This document shows, one piece after another, positions 1-9,133 of a DNA stretch of 64,000 bases. This DNA is from Pseudomonas sediminis. Its GTDB lineage: Bacteria; Pseudomonadota; Gammaproteobacteria; Pseudomonadales; Pseudomonadaceae. Position 1 is the stretch's first letter; the number at the start of each line of letters is the position of its first letter. Location of the stretch: positions 434,001-498,000 of the forward strand of contig NZ_NIQU01000002.1 of assembly GCF_002741105.1 (NCBI RefSeq), in the 5' to 3' direction. The notes below the pieces were generated by a model. The model did no database searches, was not told the origin of the DNA, and saw only the letters and a list, made by a program, of their open reading frames with translations. The position numbers and the translations under genes were made by a program.

Positions 1-18
1 ACGGGTGGAATCGGTCAT
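1..18 (-). CDS. 5' end of a clipped gene, possibly AI-2E family (PerM-like) transporter
   Basis: Only six codons are in the window (ATG at 18, reading MTDSTR leftwards). A good ribosome binding site, GAGGA, lies 8 bases upstream on the minus strand. In other pseudomonads the DUF2066 gene beside purM is followed by a PerM/AI-2E-type permease and hda, so a permease is the likely identity. That assignment is inferred from gene order, because six residues cannot identify a family. Confidence 0.4.
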
Positions 19-39
19 GCTCGCGTCCTCGATGCGAAA

Positions 40-58
40 CGGCGCCAGGAAGGCGCCG
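40..58 (-). terminator. Possible weak terminator hairpin after the DUF2066 gene
   Basis: A perfect 7-bp inverted repeat (CGGCGCC / GGCGCCG) with a 5-base loop lies between the DUF2066 stop and the next start. Only three T residues follow on the minus strand, so it may attenuate rather than stop transcription. Confidence 0.3.
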
Positions 59-91
59 CGTAACTGGGCTGTGGTCTACCCGGCGCAGATT

Positions 92-1132
92 CTACCAGCG
101 AAAGCGCAATTGATCGGTGCGCGGCTTCACCTGCGGCGCCTCGGTTGCAGCGGCCTCCGGGTTCTCTACTGGCTCAGCAGCATCGAGCGGCTCACTGACT
201 TCCTGCAGTTGCCCCAATGCCAGTTGCGCGCGCAGCTGCTCCGGGCTAGCGCTGACCTGATAAACCAGGCGCTGGCCGTCGATTTCCTGCAAACGCGCGG
301 CGAAGGGTTCGAGCAAGCGCTCCAGTGCCGCGAAACGGCCCAGGTCTGCGCCTTCGATCACCAGCGTCAGGCTCTGCGCAGCACCCGGTTTGACCAGGAA
401 ACGCGGCGCCAGGCGCTCGGCCACGGCCAGCAGCACTGCATCGGCCAGCGCAGCCTGATCGGCGGCCTCTGCCTTGCCCTGCTCGCGCTCGTCACCCAGC
501 CACAGGCGCCAGGTCGCCTGCCAGCTGCCGCCGCTTTCAGTCGCCTGCACGGCCAGCAAGGCATCGGCGCCATAGCGCTCGGACGCCTCGCGCAGGGCTT
601 GTGGATCGTTGGCCAGCAGCACATCGGCAGTACCCAGCGCCTGCTCGCTCAGGTCCGCCAGCGGCAAACGCAGTGGCAAGCCACGATGTTGCGCGGCATC
701 GCGCAGCAGTGCCGATGCGCTCTGGCTTTCACCAACCAGCTGGCTGCCTTCCGGCGACTCGTTGAGCCACCAGGTCAGGATGGCCGGGCGATTGGCGCCC
801 CACAGGGCCAGGCCGGCCTGACGCAACTGGCGCTCGGTACTGCCCGGATCGAACTCGACCAGCAGCGCGTCACCTTCATAACCGTACTGGCTGACGATCT
901 GCTGCGGGTCCTTGCGCAGCCCTTCCAGCTCGGCACTTTGCAATGCCTTGGCGTCGCCGGTCAGGCGTAGCACCAGCGTCTGCAGGGCTTTCTGCATGGC
1001 AGCGTCGCGAGTTTCCGGCTGTTGGTCGGCCACGGGCTCGCGCACCTGGTACAGACCGGTAACCGGCGCGGCCAATACCGGCAGGCTCAGCAGCGACAGA
1101 CAGAGGAACAACAGGCGGATGGGCAAACGCAT
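92..1132 (-). CDS. DUF2066 domain protein, predicted exported
   Basis: A 346-residue protein of the DUF2066 family, a gammaproteobacterial family without assigned function that is usually found beside purM. The N-terminus (MRLPIRLLFLCLSLLSLPVLAA) is a clear signal peptide with a cleavage site near AAP, so the protein is probably periplasmic. The last 30 residues are rich in Pro, Glu and Ala and look disordered before a conserved-looking basic end. I chose the ATG at 1132; the frame could extend to a TTG at 1150, but that adds residues ahead of a well-formed signal peptide. It diverges from purM across about 250 bp that must carry both promoters. Confidence 0.85.
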   Translation of the reverse strand: MRLPIRLLFLCLSLLSLPVLAAPVTGLYQVREPVADQQPETRDAAMQKALQTLVLRLTGDAKALQSAELEGLRKDPQQIVSQYGYEGDALLVEFDPGSTERQLRQAGLALWGANRPAILTWWLNESPEGSQLVGESQSASALLRDAAQHRGLPLRLPLADLSEQALGTADVLLANDPQALREASERYGADALLAVQATESGGSWQATWRLWLGDEREQGKAEAADQAALADAVLLAVAERLAPRFLVKPGAAQSLTLVIEGADLGRFAALERLLEPFAARLQEIDGQRLVYQVSASPEQLRAQLALGQLQEVSEPLDAAEPVENPEAAATEAPQVKPRTDQLRFRW

Positions 1133-1379
1133 TGGGGTGGACTCTCGCAAGGGATGGCCGCACGGCGGGCGGGCACAAAGGCCTATACCTTAAACAGCCG
1201 CTCAAGCCCCGGCAACCAGAGCCAGTGCCTGCGACGAAGCGCATGCACACGAGTGGCCGCTACCGGGCAAGCCTGATAAAATCGCGCGCCTTCGCCAGCC
1301 GGTACGCGCGCCGGGCTCCTTGGATGAGCCTGCGCCACGTCGGCGCCTACACGAACTCCCCATCCAAAGGCCCGGATCT

Positions 1380-2438
1380 ATGAGCAAGCAACCCTCCATC
1401 AGCTACAAGGACGCAGGCGTCGACATCGATGCCGGTGAAGCCCTGGTCGAACGCATCAAAGGCGTCGCCAAGCGCACTGCGCGTCCGGAAGTCATGGGAG
1501 GCCTGGGCGGCTTCGGCGCCCTGTGCGAGATCCCGGCCGGCTACAAGCAACCGGTACTGGTGTCCGGCACCGACGGTGTCGGCACCAAGCTGCGCCTGGC
1601 ACTGAACCTGAACAAGCACGACAGCATCGGCCAGGACCTGGTCGCCATGTGCGTCAACGACCTGGTGGTCTGCGGCGCCGAGCCGCTGTTCTTCCTCGAC
1701 TACTACGCCACCGGCAAGCTCAACGTCGACGTCGCCGCCACCGTGGTGACCGGTATCGGCGCTGGTTGCGAACTCGCTGGTTGCTCCCTGGTCGGTGGTG
1801 AAACCGCCGAAATGCCGGGCATGTACGAAGGCGAAGACTACGACCTGGCCGGCTTCTGCGTCGGCGTGGTGGAAAAGGCCGAGATCATCGACGGCTCCAA
1901 GGTCGTCACCGGCGACGCCCTGATCGCCCTGCCTTCCTCCGGCCCGCACTCCAACGGCTACTCGCTGATCCGCAAGATCATCGAAGTCTCCGGCGCCGAC
2001 ATCGAGCAGGTGCAACTGGACGGCAAGGCTCTGGCCGACCTGCTGATGGCGCCGACCCGCATATACGTCAAGCCGCTGCTCAAGCTGATCAAGGACACCG
2101 GTGCGGTCAAGGCCATGGCCCACATCACCGGCGGCGGCCTGCTGGACAACATCCCGCGCGTACTGCCGCAAGGTGCACAGGCCGTGATCGACGTGGCCAG
2201 CTGGAATCGCCCGGCTGTGTTCGACTGGCTGCAGGAGCAAGGCAACGTCGACGAGCATGAAATGCACCGCGTGCTGAACTGCGGCGTCGGCATGGTCATC
2301 TGCGTCGCTCAGGATCAGGTTGAAACCGCCCTGGCCAGCCTGCGCGCCAGCGGCGAGCAACCTTGGGTCATCGGCCAGATCACCGCCGCAGCAGAAGGCG
2401 CAGCCCAGGTTCAGTTGAACAACCTGAAAGCCCACTGA
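1380..2438 (+). CDS. purM: Phosphoribosylformylglycinamidine cyclo-ligase (AIR synthetase)
   Basis: PurM closes the imidazole ring of FGAM to give aminoimidazole ribonucleotide, step five of purine synthesis, using ATP. The 352-residue length fits the family. The dimer-forming N-terminal half contains SGTDGVGTK near residue 60, typical of the PurM/SelD ATP-binding fold, and the C-terminal half has [13 protein letters not shown] near residue 250. I chose the ATG at 1380, since upstream in-frame codons (from 1320) lack family similarity. The stop overlaps the purN start (TGATG), so the two are translationally coupled. Confidence 0.97.
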   Translation: MSKQPSISYKDAGVDIDAGEALVERIKGVAKRTARPEVMGGLGGFGALCEIPAGYKQPVLVSGTDGVGTKLRLALNLNKHDSIGQDLVAMCVNDLVVCGAEPLFFLDYYATGKLNVDVAATVVTGIGAGCELAGCSLVGGETAEMPGMYEGEDYDLAGFCVGVVEKAEIIDGSKVVTGDALIALPSSGPHSNGYSLIRKIIEVSGADIEQVQLDGKALADLLMAPTRIYVKPLLKLIKDTGAVKAMAHITGGGLLDNIPRVLPQGAQAVIDVASWNRPAVFDWLQEQGNVDEHEMHRVLNCGVGMVICVAQDQVETALASLRASGEQPWVIGQITAAAEGAAQVQLNNLKAH

Positions 2439-3082
2439 TGCCCTGCAATGTCGTCGTCCTGATCTCCGGATCAGGCAGCAATCTGCAAGCGCTGATCGAC
2501 AGCGTCGGCCACGACGGCAATCCGGCCCGAATCGGCGCGGTTATCTGCAACCGCGCCGATGCCTATGGCCTGGAGCGAGCGAAACAGGCCGGGATCGCCA
2601 CCGGCCTGCTCGACCACAAGCAGTTCGATGGCCGCGACGCCTTCGACGCAGCCCTGATCCAGGCCATCGATGCCCACCAGCCTGACCTGGTGGTGCTGGC
2701 TGGCTTCATGCGCATTCTCACGCCGGGCTTCGTTCAGCACTACGCAGGCCGCCTGCTGAATATCCATCCGTCACTGCTACCCAAGCACAAGGGGCTGCAT
2801 ACCCATCAGCGCGCCCTGGAAGCCGGCGACAGCGAACACGGCTGCAGCGTGCACTTCGTGACCGAGGAACTCGATGGTGGCCCTCTGGTCGTACAAGCTG
2901 TGTTGCCGATCAAGGCAGACGACACGGCCGAAAGCCTTGCTCGCCGCGTGCACCAGCAGGAACACCAGATCTATCCGCTGGCAGTGCGATGGTTTGCCGA
3001 AGGCCGCTTGCGTCTTGGCGCTCAAGGCGCAATGCTGGATGGCCAGCCGCTGCCCGCCAGCGGCCACCTGATTCGAACCTAG
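2438..3082 (+). CDS. purN: Phosphoribosylglycinamide formyltransferase
   Basis: PurN transfers a formyl group from 10-formyl-THF to GAR, step three of purine synthesis. The 214-residue protein begins with the substrate-binding SGSGSNLQAL motif. It keeps NIHPSLLP near residue 107, holding the catalytic Asn and His, and an Asp near residue 144 in the ELDGGPLV segment. The ATG overlaps the purM stop by one base. The pair forms an operon with the DUF3108 gene 8 bp downstream. Confidence 0.97.
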   Translation: MPCNVVVLISGSGSNLQALIDSVGHDGNPARIGAVICNRADAYGLERAKQAGIATGLLDHKQFDGRDAFDAALIQAIDAHQPDLVVLAGFMRILTPGFVQHYAGRLLNIHPSLLPKHKGLHTHQRALEAGDSEHGCSVHFVTEELDGGPLVVQAVLPIKADDTAESLARRVHQQEHQIYPLAVRWFAEGRLRLGAQGAMLDGQPLPASGHLIRT

Positions 3083-3090
3083 GAGACTCT

Positions 3091-3807
3091 ATGCGTCGTG
3101 CCCTGCTGTTCGCCCTGACACTGTTCAGCCTGTCCGCCTTTGCCGAGGACCTGCAGCCCTTCTCCGCCAGCTACACCGCGGACTGGAAGCAGCTGCCGGT
3201 CAGTGGCAGCGCCGAGCGCAGCCTCAAACGTGAAGACGACGGCCGCTGGACCCTCAACTTCGAAGCCTCGATGCTGGTCGCCGGCCTCACCGAAGAAAGT
3301 ACCTTCCGCGTCGACAACGGCGCCCTGCTGCCGCTGACCTACCGCCTCAATCGCAGCGGCTTGGGCAAAGGCAAAAAGGTCGAGCAGGACTTCGACTGGG
3401 AGCAGAAGCAAGTGATCGGCAGCGACCGTGGCGATGCCGTGCGACTGCCGCTCAACCGTGGCCTGCTGGACAAATCGACCTACCAGGTTGCCCTGCAAGA
3501 GGACATTGCGGCCGGCAAGAAGAGCGTGAGCTACCAGGTGGTCGACGGTGACGAGATCGAAACCTATGACTTCCGCGTGCTGGGCGAAGAAGTGGTACGC
3601 ACCAAGGCGGGCCTGATTGACGCAATCAAGGTCGAACGCGTGCGTGACCCCACGCAAAGCACCCGCAAGACCGTGCTGTGGTTCGCCAAAGACTGGGGCC
3701 ACCTGCTGGTACGCCTGCATCAGGTGGAAACCGACGGCAAGGAATACCAGATCATGCTCAAGGAAGGCACCGTCGCCGGCAAGGCGGTAGAAGGTCGTCG
3801 CGACTGA
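3091..3807 (+). CDS. DUF3108 domain protein, exported
   Basis: A 238-residue protein of the DUF3108 family, whose biochemical role is not established. Residues 1-18 (MRRALLFALTLFSLSAFA) form a signal peptide, with cleavage expected before EDLQP. The remainder alternates short beta-like stretches and looks like a periplasmic beta-rich domain. It follows purN by 8 bp with GGAG just upstream of the ATG, so it is probably co-transcribed with the purine genes. A strong terminator ends the unit. The same gene order is known around purMN in P. aeruginosa. Confidence 0.88.
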   Translation: MRRALLFALTLFSLSAFAEDLQPFSASYTADWKQLPVSGSAERSLKREDDGRWTLNFEASMLVAGLTEESTFRVDNGALLPLTYRLNRSGLGKGKKVEQDFDWEQKQVIGSDRGDAVRLPLNRGLLDKSTYQVALQEDIAAGKKSVSYQVVDGDEIETYDFRVLGEEVVRTKAGLIDAIKVERVRDPTQSTRKTVLWFAKDWGHLLVRLHQVETDGKEYQIMLKEGTVAGKAVEGRRD

Positions 3808-3820
3808 TCTACAACTGAAT

Positions 3821-3848
3821 AAAAAACCGGGCCATTGCCCGGTTTTTT
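3821..3848. terminator. Bidirectional Rho-independent terminator
   Basis: A perfect inverted repeat (ACCGGGC / GCCCGGT around CATT) is flanked by six A residues on one side and six T residues on the other. It can terminate both the purMN-DUF3108 operon and the convergent ammonium transporter gene. Confidence 0.9.
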
Positions 3849-3892
3849 ATTGCCCGCCGTAAACGCTGGCAAACAACGCCAGCCCTGGCCTC

Positions 3893-5101
3893 TCAGTCCT
3901 GACTCACCGCACCGATCTTGTGAATCGACAGGTCAGCACCGTTGTATTCCTCTTCCTGACTCAGGCGAATACCCAGCGAAGCCTTGAGCAGGCCATACAC
4001 CACGAAGCCGCCGACCAGCGCGACCACCACCCCCAACGCAGTGCCGATCACCTGGCTGGCCAGGCTCACGCCACCCAGGCCGCCGAATGCCTCGAGGCCG
4101 AAGATGCCGCAGGCAATGCCGCCCCAGATACCGCACAGGCCATGCAGCGGCCAGACGCCGAGCACGTCGTCGATCTTCCACTTCACCTGCGTCGCGGTGA
4201 ATGCCCAGACGAACAATGCACCGGCAATCGCCCCAGTGACCAGAGCACCGATCGGATGCATCAGGTCCGAGCCGGCGCAAATCGCGACCAGGCCAGCCAG
4301 CGGGCCGTTATGCAGGAAGCCAGGGTCGTTGCGCCCTACCAGCAGCGCGGCGACGGTACCGCCAACCATGGCCATCAGCGAGTTGACCGCCACCAGGCCA
4401 CTGACGCCCTCGAGCGTCTGCGCGCTCATCACGTTGAAGCCGAACCAACCGATGATCAGGATCCACGAGCCCAGCGCCAGGAACGGAATGTTCGAGGGCG
4501 CCATGGCCACCAGCTTGCCGTCGCGATAACGCCCGTTGCGGCGCCCCAGCAGCAGCACCGCACCGAAGGCCAACCAGCCGCCCATGGCATGCACCACCAC
4601 CGAACCGGCGAAGTCATGGAAGCCGGCACCGAAGCGAGCCTCGAGCCAAGCCTGGAAGCCGTAGTTGCCGTTCCAGATCATGCCTTCGAAGAAGGGGTAG
4701 ACGAAGGCTACGATCAATGCCGTGGCACACAGCTGCGGGCCGAACTTGGCACGTTCGGCAATACCACCGGAGATGATCGCCGGAATCGCCGCGGCGAAGG
4801 TCAGCAGGAAGAAGAACTTCACCAGGCCGTAGCCATGGTTCTCCGTCAGCACCGCAGCCGGCTCGAAGAAATTGATGCCGTAGGCGATCCAGTAGCCGAT
4901 GAAGAAATATGCCAAGGCGGAAATAGCGAAATCCGAGAGAATCTTCGATAACGCGTTGACCTGGTTTTTCTGCCGTACCGTTCCCACTTCGAGAAAGGCA
5001 AAGCCGGCATGCATGGCCAGGACCATGATGGCACCCAGCAGGATGAACAGGGTATTGGAGCCGTGGATCAGCGTGGCCACGGCACTGTTGATGTTTTCCA
5101 T
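3893..5101 (-). CDS. amtB: Ammonium transporter (Amt/MEP/Rh family)
   Basis: An inner-membrane channel of 402 residues for ammonium uptake, with eleven expected membrane spans. The pore twin histidines are visible in VVVHAMGG (near residue 170) and LHGLCG (near residue 320). The C-terminal cytoplasmic tail includes GADLSIHKIG. The frame is open to 5182, but those extra residues precede a start (MENINSAVATL) that matches close relatives, so I take 5101. GGAG lies 12 bases upstream, somewhat far. No glnK lies next to it, unlike the usual glnK-amtB pair, so it is probably a second, orphan Amt. A sigma54-like promoter lies 260 bp upstream. Confidence 0.92.
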   Translation of the reverse strand: MENINSAVATLIHGSNTLFILLGAIMVLAMHAGFAFLEVGTVRQKNQVNALSKILSDFAISALAYFFIGYWIAYGINFFEPAAVLTENHGYGLVKFFFLLTFAAAIPAIISGGIAERAKFGPQLCATALIVAFVYPFFEGMIWNGNYGFQAWLEARFGAGFHDFAGSVVVHAMGGWLAFGAVLLLGRRNGRYRDGKLVAMAPSNIPFLALGSWILIIGWFGFNVMSAQTLEGVSGLVAVNSLMAMVGGTVAALLVGRNDPGFLHNGPLAGLVAICAGSDLMHPIGALVTGAIAGALFVWAFTATQVKWKIDDVLGVWPLHGLCGIWGGIACGIFGLEAFGGLGGVSLASQVIGTALGVVVALVGGFVVYGLLKASLGIRLSQEEEYNGADLSIHKIGAVSQD

Positions 5102-5472
5102 CGAGAAAGAAAACTCCGGAGGCAGAAGAAAAGGCACCAAACAAAGGCACAAACCCGAAAACGCGCACCACAATGCAGCCAAAAACAGTGGGGCGCCCTC
5201 GAAAAGTGCCGTCGAGTGGCTCTAAAATAGCGCCACCATATGTCGACATATCGATGCTTATTTCTTGTTAATCAAATGGTTATGCGCGAAATGGACCATC
5301 CTGAGCCGCCCCGAAAAAGCCCCATCACAGGGCATTTCTCGACCTTCGCGCACCAGCAAAATGCAATCGCTATACCAAACGCCAGGCCGGTCACTTCCCG
5401 ACTATTCTTGCGGAACCCTCACGCTGCAGAGCAATCGTAAGTAGCACATACCAACGCAGAGGACTGCTCACT
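5102..5472. other. Intergenic region between amtB and the DUF883 gene
   Basis: About 370 bp divergent spacer. It is more AT-rich than the surroundings between 5230 and 5280. Apart from the sigma54-like element listed separately I see no convincing coding sequence. Short open frames here lack ribosome sites and resemble no family. Confidence 0.6.
5362..5377 (-). promoter_or_regulatory. Sigma54-like (-24/-12) promoter for amtB
   Basis: The minus strand reads TGGTATAGCGATTGCA. It has GG and GC separated by exactly ten bases and matches TGGCAC-N5-TTGCA at all but two positions. Transcription would start near 5351 and leave a leader of about 250 nt before amtB. Nitrogen control of ammonium transporters by NtrC and sigma54 is well established. 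I could not see a clear NtrC site upstream, so this remains a candidate. Confidence 0.4.
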
Positions 5473-5790
5473 ATGCCCCGTAAAGCCGCTACTCCAAGCA
5501 CCAAGGACGCCCTGCTGGATGAATTCCAGGCTCTGGTCAGCGATACCGAGAAGCTTCTGCAACATTCCGCCAGTCTCGCTGGCGAACACGCCGAGGCCCT
5601 GCGTGATGACATTCGTGGCAGCCTCGATCGTGCCCGAGACACCCTGCACAAAGCCGAGTCTGGCCTGCGCGAGCAGGGCAAGATCGCCGTCGACGCCACT
5701 GAAGACTATGTGCACAAGCACCCATGGCAGGCACTGGGTTTGTCGGCCGCTATTGGCCTGGTGCTCGGCCTGCTGATCAGCCGCCGTTGA
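5473..5790 (+). CDS. DUF883 family (ElaB/YqjD-like) membrane-anchored protein
   Basis: A 105-residue protein with a long helical, charged N-terminal part (residues 10-75, heptad-like) and one C-terminal membrane anchor (HPWQALGLSAAIGLVLGLLI) ending in SRR. This is the hallmark of the ElaB/YgaM/YqjD family, tail-anchored inner-membrane proteins that in E. coli associate with stationary-phase ribosomes. It is the first of three tightly spaced genes matching the E. coli yqjD-yqjE-yqjK order. A GAGGA site lies 11 bases before the ATG. Confidence 0.9.
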   Translation: MPRKAATPSTKDALLDEFQALVSDTEKLLQHSASLAGEHAEALRDDIRGSLDRARDTLHKAESGLREQGKIAVDATEDYVHKHPWQALGLSAAIGLVLGLLISRR

Positions 5791-5798
5791 CAGCGCCA

Positions 5799-6158
5799 AT
5801 GTCCAATGGACCATCGCCAAGGCGCCTGGGGGCGGCCCTGCTGGGCCTCCTACAGGGCCATGTGGCGTTGCTGGCCCATGAACTCGAAGACCAACGCAAC
5901 CAGGCACTGCGCGCGCTGATTCTCGGCGGCCTGTGCCTGGCCTTCGCCCTGCTCCTGCTGATAGGTCTGTCCGCGCTGTTGCTGATCGTCTACTGGGACA
6001 GCCACCGCCTAGTAGTCGCCACGGGTCTTTGCCTGTTCTACGGTTCTGGCTTGGTAGGGTGTGCCACCTGGCTGCTGATCAGTCTGCGCAACGCCGAAAC
6101 ACCGTTCAGCGCCAGCCTGGAAGAACTACAACGTGACCGCGAGCAACTGCTGCCATGA
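5799..6158 (+). CDS. YqjE-like membrane protein (phage holin family / DUF1469)
   Basis: A 119-residue protein with two hydrophobic segments, residues about 43-67 (ALRALILGGLCLAFALLLLI region) and 73-95, and charged ends. It fits the Actinobacterial holin/YqjE group by size, topology and position. It has no proven lytic role. The gene starts 8 bp after the DUF883 gene and its end overlaps the next start, so the trio is one transcription unit. The frame is open further upstream, but the ATG at 5799 avoids overlap with the preceding gene. Confidence 0.8.
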   Translation: MSNGPSPRRLGAALLGLLQGHVALLAHELEDQRNQALRALILGGLCLAFALLLLIGLSALLLIVYWDSHRLVVATGLCLFYGSGLVGCATWLLISLRNAETPFSASLEELQRDREQLLP

Positions 6159-6439
6159 CGTCCAACTTGCCACCAGGCGCCTCGCGCCGTCAGTTGCGTA
6201 AAGCCGTGCTGCGCATGCGCCTGGAGATGCACCGCCAAGAACTGCGCCATGAAGTGCTGCAAATCAGTCAGCCACTCAAGCAAGTACGTGAGTATGGCCA
6301 GCGTCTGCGCCAGGGCAATGCACCCTTTTTGCTCACTGGCGGCGCCTTGGCACTGGCCGGCCTGCTTGGCGGTAAACGCGGTTGGCGACGCTGGTTACGC
6401 CTGGCATTGATCGTTGCGCCACTACTTCGGCGCCGGTAA
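6155..6439 (+). CDS. YqjK-like small membrane protein
   Basis: A 94-residue basic protein: an Arg-rich helical N-terminal 55 residues, then a hydrophobic segment (FLLTGGALALAGLLGG) and a second short hydrophobic stretch ending in RRR. It overlaps the YqjE-like gene by four bases (ATGA), so it is translationally coupled. Identification rests on size, charge and position after DUF883 and YqjE. The function is unknown, but the trio is associated with stationary-phase envelope physiology in enterobacteria. Confidence 0.72.
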   Translation: MTSNLPPGASRRQLRKAVLRMRLEMHRQELRHEVLQISQPLKQVREYGQRLRQGNAPFLLTGGALALAGLLGGKRGWRRWLRLALIVAPLLRRR

Positions 6440-6554
6440 AGCGGCATCGACCGAAACGCAGATTGGTCTAGACCTGGGCTGGCCGCGATCTTGCTTGGTT
6501 GAGTAACCAGCCGCCATCAGGCAGCTCAACCGCTCAGCGCTAAGGACATCCCAG

Positions 6555-7718
6555 GTGATCGACGGACTGCCTTTTGCCGTCTTCCAACCCTTTATCGATA
6601 CCGCCACCGGTCGCATCGCCGGTGTCGAAGCGCTGGCTCGGCTGCGCGATGACAAGGGCCAGGCTCGCTCGGCCGGGCCGCTTTTCGCCGACCCGAAAAC
6701 CCCACCCGCCGCCCTGCGCCGCCTTGACCGACAGGTCCGCGAAGATGCCTTGCGCCGCTTCCATCAGGCCCCGGCGGACTGGTTCCTCAGCCTGAACATT
6801 TCCCCACGCTGGATCAGCCGCCTGCGCCCAGCGCAGCCACTGCCCAGCCTGATCCAATTACAGCGCAGCGGCATCGACCCGACGCGCATCGTTTTCGAGA
6901 TCACCGAACTCGGCGGAGCCAGCCAGCGCCTGCCTGACGTGGTGTCGCGCTACCGCGACGCCGGTGCGCGTATCGCCATCGACGACTTTGGTGCCGGTTA
7001 CTCACAGCTAGACCGCGTGCTGGCGCTGCAACCGGACATCCTCAAGCTGGATATGCGCCTGTTTCAGGAAGCCGCCCGTGGCGGCCCGAGCGGCGAAGTG
7101 GTCAAGGCGCTGGCGCAAATGGCCGAAAAAACCGGCTGCTGGATCATCGCCGAAGGAGTGGAAACCGAAGCCGAGCTGAACTTCGCCCTGGAATGCGGCG
7201 CCCGCTACGTGCAGGGGTTCTTGTTCGCCAAGCCGGAAGAGGAGCTATTCGCCAGCGATGCCTTCGTCGGCCGCTTCGCACGTCTGCGTGACAACTACGT
7301 GCAACAGAAACTCGCCGAGCGCGCGCGCCTGGTCAACCTGCGTCAGCAACTGGCCGAGCTGATGTCCGAGCTGAGATTCTGGGCCGAAAGCGGTGCCCCG
7401 ACAACGAGCCTGAAAGCACCGGACAACTACCCCTGGCTGTTGCGCATCTATCAGTGCGACCGCCACGGCACCCAACTCACGCCAAACCTGGAGTGGTGCC
7501 TAGGGGCATGGCAGGCCGATGATCGTTACCTCGGCCATAACTGGTCATGGCGCCCCTACTTCTATCAACTGCTGGCCGAAGGCTGGGAGGAACGGCGCCT
7601 GACCCTCTCCACCACCTATCGCGACGCCACCACCAACCAATACTGCCTGACGGCCGGCCAGTTCATCGATAACGGCCGCCGGCTGCTGCTAGTGGATATC
7701 GACGCCGCCGGCCTGTAA
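6555..7718 (+). CDS. EAL-domain c-di-GMP phosphodiesterase with C-terminal Cache-like domain
   Basis: A 387-residue protein predicted to hydrolyse c-di-GMP to pGpG. The EAL domain fills residues 1-245 and keeps the catalytic set: E25 (VEAL), N81 (LNIS), E115/E118 (EITE), D143-D144 (IDDFGAGYS), K164, E200/E203 (AEGVE) and Q220. A coiled-coil-like linker (250-285) leads to about 100 residues that resemble a PDC/Cache sensor (HGTQLTPNL, then GHNWSWRPYF). No membrane segment or signal peptide is visible, so it is cytoplasmic. The start is GTG, with AAGGA eight bases upstream. It stands alone, ahead of dgt. Confidence 0.87.
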   Translation: MIDGLPFAVFQPFIDTATGRIAGVEALARLRDDKGQARSAGPLFADPKTPPAALRRLDRQVREDALRRFHQAPADWFLSLNISPRWISRLRPAQPLPSLIQLQRSGIDPTRIVFEITELGGASQRLPDVVSRYRDAGARIAIDDFGAGYSQLDRVLALQPDILKLDMRLFQEAARGGPSGEVVKALAQMAEKTGCWIIAEGVETEAELNFALECGARYVQGFLFAKPEEELFASDAFVGRFARLRDNYVQQKLAERARLVNLRQQLAELMSELRFWAESGAPTTSLKAPDNYPWLLRIYQCDRHGTQLTPNLEWCLGAWQADDRYLGHNWSWRPYFYQLLAEGWEERRLTLSTTYRDATTNQYCLTAGQFIDNGRRLLLVDIDAAGL

Positions 7719-7789
7719 CCAACCGGGGTTGCAGCCGGCGGCATGAACACCCAAGCTAGGGGCCCGGATCAACCTGGCGAGGATAGGCC

Positions 7790-9121
7790 TTGGATTGGCA
7801 CACCCTGCTCACCCGCGAACGTCTCGGTAAACCTGCGCCCAGCTCGGCAGAGCTAGGCCGCAGTCCCTTCCACAAGGATCATGACCGCATCATCTTCTCC
7901 GGCGCATTTCGCCGCCTGGGACGCAAGACCCAGGTGCATCCGGTTTCGAGCAACGACCATATCCACACCCGCCTGACCCACTCGCTGGAAGTCAGCTGCG
8001 TCGGCCGCTCACTGGCCATGCGCGTCGGTGAGATGTTGCGTGACGATCTGCCCGACTGGTGCACACCGAGTGACCTGGGCATGGTCGTGCAGTCCGCCTG
8101 CCTGGCCCACGATATCGGTAACCCGCCGTTCGGCCACTCCGGCGAAGACGCCATTCGCCACTGGTTTCAGCAGGCCGCCGGGCGCGGTTGGCTGGATGCG
8201 ATGAGCGATGCCGAACGCGGCGACTTTCTCAATTTCGAAGGCAACGCCCAGGGTTTTCGTGTGCTCACCCAACTGGAATACCACCAATTCGATGGCGGCA
8301 CACGACTGACCTACGCCACCCTCGGCACCTACCTCAAGTACCCCTGGACCGCTCGCCATGCCGACGCTCAGGGCTACAAGAAGCACAAATTCGGCTGTTA
8401 CCAGAGCGAGCTGCCGTTGCTCGAACAGATCGCCGCCAAGCTCGAGCTGCCACAACTGGAGGCGCAGCGCTGGGCACGCCACCCGCTGGTCTACCTGATG
8501 GAGGCCGCGGACGACATCTGCTACGGCCTGATCGACCTGGAAGACGGCGTGGAGATGGAACTGCTCGACTACACCGAAGTGGAGGCATTGCTACTCGACC
8601 TGGTGGGCGATGATCTGCCGGAAACCTATCGCCAGCTCGGCCCCAAGGACTCCCGCCGACGCAAGCTGGCGATCCTGCGCGGCAAGGCCATCGAACACCT
8701 GACCAACGCCGCGGCCGGTGCCTTCGTCGAGCAACAACACGCCCTGCTGGGCGGCGGCCTGCAGGGTGATCTGGTCGAACACATGCACGGCGCGGCCAAG
8801 CACTGTGTGCAGAGCGCGAAATCCCTGGCGCGCGAGAAGATCTTCCACGACAAGCGCAAGACGCTGCATGAAATCGGCGCCTACACCACGCTGGAAATCC
8901 TCCTCAACGCCTTCTGCGGTGCAGCACTGGAGCTGCACAGTGGGCGTGCGCCGTCGTTCAAGCATCGGCGCATCCTCGACCTGCTCAGCTACTACGCGCC
9001 TGAACCCGGCTGGCCGCTGTATCGCTCGTTCATGCGGGTGATCGATTTCATCGCCGGCATGACGGACAGCTACGCTACGGAAATGGCGAGGGAGATGACC
9101 GGCCGTTCGAGCCCGATCTGA
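7790..9121 (+). CDS. dgt: Deoxyguanosinetriphosphate triphosphohydrolase-like protein
   Basis: An HD-superfamily dNTP triphosphohydrolase, 443 residues, expected to cleave dGTP (or other dNTPs) to nucleoside and tripolyphosphate. Metal ligands are visible in [10 protein letters not shown] (near residue 61) and the HD pair of [14 protein letters not shown] (near residue 107). The early [14 protein letters not shown] segment is typical of the family. The start codon is TTG at 7790, with GAGGAT six bases upstream; no ATG lies close to the conserved N-terminus. It is followed after 12 bp by a FUSC-family membrane gene. Confidence 0.92.
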   Translation: MDWHTLLTRERLGKPAPSSAELGRSPFHKDHDRIIFSGAFRRLGRKTQVHPVSSNDHIHTRLTHSLEVSCVGRSLAMRVGEMLRDDLPDWCTPSDLGMVVQSACLAHDIGNPPFGHSGEDAIRHWFQQAAGRGWLDAMSDAERGDFLNFEGNAQGFRVLTQLEYHQFDGGTRLTYATLGTYLKYPWTARHADAQGYKKHKFGCYQSELPLLEQIAAKLELPQLEAQRWARHPLVYLMEAADDICYGLIDLEDGVEMELLDYTEVEALLLDLVGDDLPETYRQLGPKDSRRRKLAILRGKAIEHLTNAAAGAFVEQQHALLGGGLQGDLVEHMHGAAKHCVQSAKSLAREKIFHDKRKTLHEIGAYTTLEILLNAFCGAALELHSGRAPSFKHRRILDLLSYYAPEPGWPLYRSFMRVIDFIAGMTDSYATEMAREMTGRSSPI

Positions 9122-9133
9122 CGAAAACAGCGC

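Noticed and set aside
5240..5440. A 66-codon frame in the amtB spacer
   Set aside because: Overlaps the sigma54-like promoter, lacks a ribosome site and resembles no family.
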